Shown here: positions 56,991-64,000 of the stretch, piece after piece
Numbering within the stretch: position 1 is the first letter of the stretch
Layout of the letters: each line of letters begins with the position of its first letter
Origin: Isoetes taiwanensis
Taxonomy: Eukaryota; Streptophyta; Lycopodiopsida; Isoetales; Isoetaceae
Length of the DNA stretch: 64,000 bases
Assembly (NCBI GenBank): GCA_021234155.1
Contig: JAJEKV010000275.1
Span: forward strand, 188,501-252,500
Direction of reading: 5' to 3'
The notes under the pieces: model-generated
What the model was told of the DNA's origin: nothing
The model's input: the letters and a program-made list of their open reading frames with translations, nothing else
Database searches by the model: none
Position numbers and translations under genes: made by a program

Positions 56991-57276
56991 GGAGGGTGTT
57001 TGCAAAGCGTTCGCCAAGCACGCACACCGTCTATAGGGAGCATTCATGAATATATAAGCAGATTTACATTAATGTACAATCCCTTTTAAATTAATCGAGA
57101 CAAAAAGTATATACAAACAGAAAACAATATTTTTATTTCATTCCAGTCGAGTACAACAACAAGTTGATTGGTACAGGGGTTGAGATAAAAGTAGGTATGA
57201 TACAGTGGAAACTTTTAAAGTTCTACTTGCACACAGCGTAACCGCAACAAAGAAAATATAACGGAAGAGACCAAGC

Positions 57277-57702
57277 CTAGGGGTTGGCGAAGAAAGTCTG
57301 AGGATCGCAGTAAGCGGTACTCTCCCGCATACGGCTTCGGACGAGTTTATAGCGTGCCCAGGCTTGGACAATGATTGCTTGGTACTCCCATGTCGGGCTG
57401 ATAATCAGAAGGTTAAAGAGCCTTCGCATAGCATAAAAGAGTTGCCAAAGGTGGTCGTTGGCGTCCTCGAAGGCTTCGTGCCTGCTCATATTCCAGTAGT
57501 CCCAGGTACGACACAGGGTCATCTTCAGATCTTCAAGAGCTCGATCCCTAAGGATATTAACTATCTCCAGCCCTTTGTCAGGGTCGTAGAGTTCTCCTAG
57601 CGGCGGTGGTTCGATCTCATAGCCTTCCTCCCACTCTGGATATTTACCATATCTCTGGCCATAGTCTTGATCCGGTGGTCCGGGATCGTCTCTCCTAACC
57701 AT
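57277..57702 (-). CDS. Unidentified acidic/aromatic protein, 141 codons
   Basis: ATG at 57702-57700, stop at 57277. Acidic Pro/Tyr-rich N-terminus (GQRYGKYPEWEEGYEIEPPP) followed by a probably helical part (ALEDLKMTLCRTWDYWNMSR, WQLFYAMRRLFNLLI, YKLVRSRMRESTAY). Intact frame, GC content above surroundings. It lies upstream of the Gypsy gag on the same strand but does not look like gag. It may belong with the coding remnants at 60845-63776. No family recognised. Confidence 0.45.
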   Translation of the reverse strand: MVRRDDPGPPDQDYGQRYGKYPEWEEGYEIEPPPLGELYDPDKGLEIVNILRDRALEDLKMTLCRTWDYWNMSRHEAFEDANDHLWQLFYAMRRLFNLLIISPTWEYQAIIVQAWARYKLVRSRMRESTAYCDPQTFFANP

Positions 57703-60700
57703 ATCGGTGATTCTTTCCTCATATTCCCAAATGGTTTCCTCTGCAACATAGTTGGAATGAATAGAGAATATTTTGTAATTCCACTATATTCTAAACTTTA
57801 ATGCTTTTGAAGAGGATGTCATAAAAAAAACACAGTTGAATTATACTCATCAAGAGGGTACTCCATTTTTCAATATGGTCCAAACAATTGCCAATTCAAA
57901 ATCTCATAAATACACGTATATATATATCTAATGTAATTATTATTGGCAAGATCCTTTGGCATATTCTGTGTTTCGGGGGGCAAAAAATAGCACTGTTAAA
58001 AAAGGGGAAAAAAAAACTCAGCCGCCACTGTTCTCTCTTATCTACCTCATCGCTTTAGCACGTAGCAGATCTTCCGCTGCCAGATTATACGAAGATAAAG
58101 AAGTGGCACAACCACAGCCACATCGGGATATTTGTGAAATCATCGCAGATCATTCACGTGTTGAAACTTCTGTGGTTTTCTTTGAGTATAAATAGAGTTA
58201 GATCGCCCAAATTTTTTCAGTTCGTTACCTGAGTTAGATCGCTTCCGTTTAAGGTATGTCGCCTGTGAGTTTCCCTGCTTTTCTTTTGTTCTTAGCTAGT
58301 TAAAACTGCATCTACCCAAACCTATTCCGGCCAAGCTTTTCCTGCATCTGCCAGCCACGGGCTTGAAATAGACAAATTTTATTTAATCACATGGGTCTTG
58401 GCCAAAATAGAGACTCGGATTAGGACTTGGCGCTAAATGAATTGGGTTTGCCAGTTTACTGCTCTTGGTTTAACCAAGAAGAAAAAAACGAAGAAATAAG
58501 CTCTGGAGGAATTGGTTTTGCCCGTTTCTTTCTCGAAGCTTAACCAAGAAGGGAAAAACTAAGAAATAAGCTCTGGATGATGTAAGAAATAAGCTCTGGA
58601 TGATGAACTTAACATAACTTTCTGTGGGTTTGGAGCTAAAGGAATTGGGTTTGCCAATTCACTGCTCTTGATCCAAGCAAGAAAAAAAAAAAAAATGGAA
58701 ATAAGCTAAGCATAGAGGATGAACTTACCATGCGAGCCCGATCGGGATCTTGAATAGTTTGCTCAATCTTTCTATTATCCACCCTTCCTGTGGGACACCA
58801 AGTTGTGCTCACATGCATATGGATTGTAGTAGCAACTCCTTTCAGAACTGGCAAGACTTCTCTTCTCATGTATCACTACGTGAGCATAATAGAGCATGAT
58901 GGCTTGAATAAATTTGAGCATAATAGAGCATGATGGCTTGAATAAGTTTGAACTAGTATTTAGCCTATATCAAATGGATAATTTTGCAAAGATGAAGATG
59001 AAGGATTGGCCGTGATGAAGATGAAGGATTGGCGGTATAATTTCTCTCACAAAACTTCCGGTCGGTTGTTTATACTCTGTTCGGCTTATAAAATCGGGTC
59101 ACGATGTGTTCTTAGTCTTTTTTTTTTTAATTATTTCTAGTTTGGGGCCGCGCCTGCACTTATCGAACCATATCTTTGCGATGCGATGATGATGACAACG
59201 CAGCCCAATTCTATAATGAGAACCGTAAACGCGCTGCACTTATCGAACCATATCTTTGCGATGCGATGATGACAACGCAGCCCAATTCTACGTAACCGTA
59301 AAGAGCTATGGTTTTGCCTTTATGAGAAAACTTTGCATGTGCTTTCAATAGCCTATCACCCTCACAGATTTGAGTTTGGGATTGAGAATGCATGCATACA
59401 AAGGATTGGTCCAATAGGCATTTTCCATAGTTCCATCTTTTGCAAGTTGAGAATGGATAGTTTTTTTCTCATGATGCTTCCTTTTGTTGTTGTGCAGGAA
59501 ATAGCAAAGTTAAAGTGACACATTGAACATCTGCATGGAAAATATAAATAGGCAAAATAGAAATTTGGAGAAGGGAAAGGTCAATTCTAGATTGTCTCAA
59601 GTAGAAGCCAGATCAGTAAAAGCTCATCTGCCATAAGGTTTCAGTTGCAATCGAATGTAGGGATACTATGCATCTGTTCCAAAATGTAGGCAAAAGCTTT
59701 CATCTAACTTAATATTTCTAAGGCAATTTAAAGTTTTTGTCTTTGGAGTTTTGCATAAGTTGATCTATGTCATTCAGTTAATAAATAATGGCCACTTCTA
59801 TAAAAGTCTCGTAAATCGAAATCGATTAAAACTAGTCTCGTCCATGTATGAGCACATGCTCTTAAGTTTCCAAATGGCTTAGCGTATTGGCCATTGTGTA
59901 GAAGTATAAATCATATAAATACTTTTAGATTTGTAAATATGCACAAGGCATTGACCAATGATTGAAATTGCAAGTTGCAGCAAATGTTGGATGTGGCATA
60001 CCCATGTCAGTTCATGATGTTGGAATTGTCGTGCTATTTTTAGTTCCTCCCCATCTCCATCAAGCATGCACATAGAAAATCTTCCGGTGGCCGTTAATCG
60101 AAAATCATCCAATTGCATGGAAATTGGAAGAGAAAATGCGATGCTCCATGTCAAGGGCTGCTGCATTGTGCTTCCAATCCAACATGGTTGGCGAAGCCCA
60201 TTGGCCATTAAGCTTTTCTCAACATCTTTTTTGTGTTGTTTTCTCGAACAATCTTCCTTTTTGGTTTTCCCAACAATTGTAAACAATTATTTCTTTTTAA
60301 TTTTGTTGCTTCGACCAAAATTTTTCGTAAAAACATTTGCAATAAACCTTATCTCATCAATCAATCTAAAATTCTTACTATTTTAAAACCCATATAATAC
60401 GGGCGATTTTTGAACATGTTGGCTCCATGATTTGTGAAATAGGAACTCTTAACGCATTAGAGTTGCACAAGAAGGTGTTGAACAAGTAATGATAGTCCTA
60501 GCATTCACATCATTTATGACGAGTGTTTGCCAAGGATTTATGACCTAGTCATTTGTGCTTTCTATCTTTTGCCCAAGATTTGACTTGAGAAAGACAATAG
60601 TAGGCGTAGACCATGATTGTATCTTCTTTGATATTTGTTTGTTCCATTGGAACACTAAGGTTTCCCATCAAGTTCCTGAACTGGACAATACTCAATTTGA

Positions 60701-60844
60701 GGGTCATAGTTCCTAGAATTCTTAAAAGCCCAATACACCATTCCATTTAAAAAAACTGATTTCATGTATTTAAATGTTGTTGCCTATTAACTTTTAGACT
60801 GGCATTTAATTCGACTAATGAATAGGTTATTTAGTAGAAAAATT
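57703..60844. other. AT-rich stretch with small tandem duplications
   Basis: No gene recognised. Local duplications: AATAAGCTCTGGA(T/G)GA about four times at 58498-58595; a 33-bp direct repeat (ATAGAGCATGATGGCTTGAA) at 58885-58945; an about 80-bp direct repeat (TGCACTTATCGAACCATATC) at 59154-59300. A 135-codon open frame at 59879-60286 minus has no ATG and no motif. Confidence 0.55.
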
Positions 60845-62330
60845 TCATCTTGAAATAACATCAAGTCGGTAAAGAGAAATGTTCGCGGCGGCCTTGGCCG
60901 CCGCGATAAATTTCTTGTATAAACAAAAATTGTATAGCACCATTAGTCTAGGAACTAGGCCCTCCTTAGCCCTAGGAGGTGGTGGAGGCGGTCGGTGTCG
61001 CAGCAGAGTTACCCCAGGGTCTACTGTGGCAGCCGCAACAGATGCAACCTCTGGTAGATAGGCAACGGCCAATGGGGCTGCCGTGAGGAGCTTCATTCCC
61101 ATCCAAGGCGCAATATCCTGACCCAAGGCCGTCAGGGCAAGATCCTGTCGTACGAGTACATAAGTAAACGTACGATAGGGAAGCTTCTTGTGGCCGGCCA
61201 GTGTAGAGAGTGCACGGAGGGCCCACCATGAAGCTTCAGCCTCCGGCCTAGATCAGGGCTATGAAGAGGACTTGCCCGTATCGGAAGGCCGACAAGAAGA
61301 AACGGGTAAGGTGGTTACCCAGCACCTTCCCTTGCGGAGTCTCAGATGCTGCCACCTCCTTATCCAAGTCCATGGGGACTTCTTCCTCCTTGAGCTCCTG
61401 TTGCTCCTCCTTCTTGTGTGCAGGGTTATGATATAAATCTTCACCCTCATCATCTGAGTCGGAGGGAACCTCAACCATATTAATGTTTGGGACGTGAGGT
61501 CCCATAGCCGTGAAGGCATCTGGTGCAGGCTGCGAAGCCGGTTCCTGCATCACAAAGTCTCGAAGGCGTAGTAGAGTCTCTGCCGGCTCTATGGTCTCCT
61601 GACGGAACTGAAGCAGCTGGTGCACCTCCGAAGGAAGCTCGGTAGAGGTGAAGTCGATAAAATCATCCATACAATACTCCGCAAGCTCGTAAAGTACATG
61701 GTCTTTGCGCTTGCGTCGAAATCCGGCCACCATATGATACGTCCAGATAATATCATCCAAGAGAAGGTACTCTTGCCCTTGGTGATAGATAACTGGAAGG
61801 CCGATCTAACCACGACAAGCCTATAGCTTGTTCACGGCGCTTGATGGTAACTCCTCGCTAGCTCTTTCCAACGGGCAAATTAAGCCCATCCCTATATGCT
61901 CATCATCCCCCTCCTCGGAGGATTACGGCAGATTTGCCCTTCTCTCTGAGCAAGGTCTCATCCTCAACGTATTGGTCCATGAGGATGGCTAGGCGAAAGT
62001 AGCTTCGGATGACTTACGATGTTGGACCAGCGGCGGTGTTTACCCCATCGGAGTTTCCCCGGGACGTCATAAGCATGTGTGTCCCGCCTAACATTTTGGG
62101 ACTATCTCCCACTCCAAATACAATTGGGGAGGATCCCCCAGAGGAATACACAGAGGAAGGATTTCCTCCATGTAGAAGTCAAGGAATCCGGCGTAGTCCG
62201 GATGCCGCTGCATACTTGTGAGGAGGTCTATGCGTTGGCATAGCAAAGGCTGCAGCAGGTCGAAGGGAACTTGTGGAGCCCATTTCTCTCCATCATGGTA
62301 CCAGGCGGCAAGGTCGACGACGGCAGCCAT
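60845..62330 (-). pseudogene. Unidentified GC-rich gene remnant (about 490 codons)
   Basis: ATG at 62330-62328. N-terminal part (VVDLAAWYHDGEKWAPQVPF, PDYAGFLDFYMEEILPLCIP) is open to 62088. Frame-shifted sequence follows (MDQYVEDETLLREKGKSAVI). A 170-codon open piece (61760-61248) has DDIIWTYHMVAGFRRKRKD and an acidic linker (SDSDDEGEDLYHNPAHKKEE). After more shifts comes a C-terminal part with a proline tract (RHRPPPPPPRAKEG) ending near 60845. At least three frameshifts. It is not a known retroelement domain as far as I can tell. Same strand and GC style as the H3 fusion just upstream. Confidence 0.45.
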
Positions 62331-62532
62331 GGCGCTAGAAGGGAGGAGAGAAGAAAAGAAGCGTTTGAAATAACCTTAAAAGCCCCCTTTTAAACCCTTT
62401 TATTAAAACTGACGTCAGCATTTTATTTTATTTTTAACATAAAAACCATTAAACTTTTTAATTCAAAATAAAAGTCTCTTTATTAAATATTACAAAAAAA
62501 AATATGTACAAATGCGGATTCCCGCAAGTAGG
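62331..62532. other. Spacer between two minus-strand coding remnants
   Basis: Very AT-rich 200 bp (TTTTAAACCCTTTTATTAAA) between the H3 stop codon and the next ATG, contrasting with GC-rich coding on both sides. It could hold a promoter or poly(A) site for either. Confidence 0.5.
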
Positions 62533-62830
62533 CTAAGGTTGCTCCCCCCGTATCCTACGGGCGAGGGCTAAATCCTTAGGCATTATGGTGACCCTCTTTG
62601 CGTGGATAGCGCAAAGGTTGGCGTCACCAAAAAGTGCCACCAAGTAGGCTTCAGCAGACCTCTTGGCGCCAAAATTGCAAAAGGTCCGGAAGCGGAGATC
62701 GGTCTTAAAGCTGGCATGCGATCTCACCGTGCCGGCCTCTGAAAAAGGTAGCCCTCGATCCGGAAGGTCAGGTAGACTTCGAAATTTCGCGGATTTCCAA
62801 TGCCACGATACGGGTCGGGCCGGTGAGGCT
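62533..62830 (-). pseudogene. Histone H3 core domain within the fusion
   Basis: Segments in order: [12 protein letters not shown] (first helix), [26 protein letters not shown] (long central helix), [13 protein letters not shown] (loop 2 and helix 3 start), [12 protein letters not shown] and stop. Length from FKTDLRF to the stop equals canonical H3. Loop 2 and C-terminus are of replicative H3 type, not CENH3 type. The part between LPF and FKTDLRF is scrambled by a small frameshift, and the residues before the central helix ([10 protein letters not shown]) differ strongly. Confidence 0.88.
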
Positions 62831-63776
62831 TCCGCTGTGCCGGGCTTCTGGTGGCCCGACGGTGTTGGCACTGCGTCTTAGCCCAACAAGGGGTCGAGGC
62901 GTTGTCAACCCATTAACGCCTCCGGCCGAACTTGTCTTCTTCCCAAAAGCCCCAACAGTCCTTAACTTCTCCTTGTAATGACTGCCGGACTTATGGGCGA
63001 CACCCTTCCTCCGGTGCTTAATGGTCTGATGCTTCGGGATGGGGCCCGGCCCCACTCCTGCATGCACCCTCCCTCCTGGTCCCGTCCTAGTGGTCTTGCC
63101 GGTCCGCTCATCCCGCTCCATCTTCTCCCGTTCCTCCGGGCTCTCCTCCCAGATCTTCTTGAATCTGAGCAAAAAGCCTAGACTTGCACGGCGATTAAGT
63201 TCAGCTTTGGTAAATTTGTGGGCTGCAGACCCATATCTATCTGAATAGTTGTCAGATAGTCTATGCTGATATCGGGGATTTCTCCCCATACAAAACTGTT
63301 GGAACCCTCATGCCAGCGGTATGGGGGAACCTCAATGGCTCTGCCATCAATAACGGCAAAGCCGTCCCCGAGGTACCTGTATTCCTTTCCCCGGCGGCGC
63401 GGGTCGGCCCGCTCAATCTCCCGGTGGTCATCCTCTCTCGGCCAAAACCATATACGGTCGGCCCTGCCATACGATATCTTCCTCCTCCAGGTATGGCCTT
63501 CACCGCGGGGAGGATAAAATTTGATGAGCATCATAACCATATCAGGTTGCTCCACAATGGTATAGGGAATTGGGCGAAGGTTCACCGGATGAGGAATGGC
63601 TCGAGAAGTGATAGATAGGATATGGAATCTATCGTTGTTCTCAAACCTTGTTTACCGGCTCATCTAACAATATATCAATGAAATTTTGGGTCAAGAGCCA
63701 TGTGCTTAGCAATCATGGCGTAGATCTCCACGATGCTCAAGGTGGTCGGATCTGGAGCGCTCTTGGTGATGGCCAT
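62533..63776 (-). pseudogene. Fusion of an unknown domain with a histone H3 fold
   Basis: Likely ATG at 63776-63774 (MAITKSAPDPTTL). After a frameshift, 63630-63178 reads PIPYTIVEQPDMVMMLIKFY, EGHTWRRKISYGRADRIWFW and YRYLGDGFAVIDGRAIEVPP, an unrecognised folded domain. The frame 63289-62768 contains FTKAELNRRASLGFLLRFKK and EESPEEREKMERDERTGK, a basic Gly/Lys linker, then, without interruption, [17 protein letters not shown], the H3 PGTVALREIRKYQKST segment. Another frame (about 62760-62533) completes the fold to a stop at the normal H3 end. Linker and H3 start are thus in one open frame, so the fusion is real at DNA level. Two frameshifts make this copy a pseudogene. Confidence 0.7.
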
Positions 63777-64000
63777 AGCGGATAGTGAGGCGCTGGCGGC
63801 GAAGAGGATGGCTAAGGGGGCGCTAAGATGCACAAGGCACAAGGGCGCAGGAGCAAGGTCCGGTCTGGTGGCGATGACGGAGGGCGGCTCAGGCGGTTGG
63901 AGGCGCAGAAGCAAAAGCAAATGACAAGAAATGGTTTGTTAAACGGCCACTTAACTTTTAAAATTTCAATTTTTTTTCCTTATTAACTTCGAAATTTTAT
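63777..64000 (-). other. 5' flank of the H3 fusion
   Basis: The frame stays open upstream of the ATG at 63776 to about 63920 (Pro/Ala-rich), without another ATG, and is then followed by AT-rich sequence to the window edge. Probably 5' UTR. Confidence 0.4.

Noticed and set aside
59879-60286. 135-codon minus-strand gene
   Set aside because: No ATG, no motif, average composition, overlapping open frame on the other strand.
62533-62830. Centromeric H3 (CENH3)
   Set aside because: Loop 2 and the C-terminal end (VTIMPKD, RRIRGE) are of canonical H3 type without the CENH3 loop 1 insertion.

Overview
The window reads as nuclear DNA of a land plant with a large, transposon-rich genome. It has no dense gene array. 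It holds several retrotransposon classes, GT-AG introns, plant-type Ty3/Gypsy and LINE polyproteins, a fragment of a plant-type ABCB transporter and long AT-rich stretches without genes. Nothing fixes the species. The short GC-rich hairpin repeats and degree of nesting would suit a fern or lycophyte, but that is a guess. Almost every coding stretch is broken by frameshifts or stops, so most entries are pseudogenes or fragments. All homology calls are from recognised motifs; no search was run.

Layout. 1-1.53 kb: 3' half of a LINE (family A, + strand). 2.9-7.04 kb: a minus-strand DDE-type transposase pseudogene whose 5' intron is full of short hairpin repeats. 7.04-8.82 kb: a divergent intergenic region with a 53-bp tandem repeat and a second hairpin array. 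8.82-13.95 kb: a plus-strand degraded multi-exon gene whose first codons encode a histone H3 tail-like peptide, followed by basic segments, two ParB/sulfiredoxin-like motifs and a His/Gly-rich C-terminus; its first intron holds a third hairpin array with about 73-bp period. 14.4-15.7 kb: LINE family B (minus). 15.8-27.5 kb: mostly non-coding DNA with dispersed repeats, a MITE, a second palindrome family (AAAATCGCTTAAGCGATTTT) and a third near 26.8 kb. 27.5-34.6 kb: a nest, in which a Gypsy LTR with its primer binding site is split by a 6.4-kb LTR element (28083-34491). That element contains a LINE-A 3' end, a 1.2-kb near-perfect palindrome and an antisense piece of an ABCB transporter gene with introns. 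34.6-41.3 kb: degenerate simple repeats, a dispersed repeat and two unidentified exon-like regions. 41.4-43.9 kb: a 19-bp satellite. 44.8-48.2 kb: a Gypsy LTR piece beside LINE-B, which has a LINE-A insertion. 50.0-57.0 kb: a Gypsy element on the minus strand (3' LTR, polypurine tract, integrase, RNase H, RT, protease, gag), frameshifted throughout. 57.3-63.8 kb: three GC-rich minus-strand coding remnants, the last ending in an unmistakable histone H3 fold.

Most unusual points: (1) a divergent gene pair, transposase and H3-tail-like gene, both with introns loaded with the same oriented hairpin; (2) a second, independent histone H3-derived fusion at 62.5-63.8 kb; (3) a 499-bp-arm palindrome that duplicates flanking DNA as well as the mobile element; (4) antisense capture of an intron-containing ABCB fragment.
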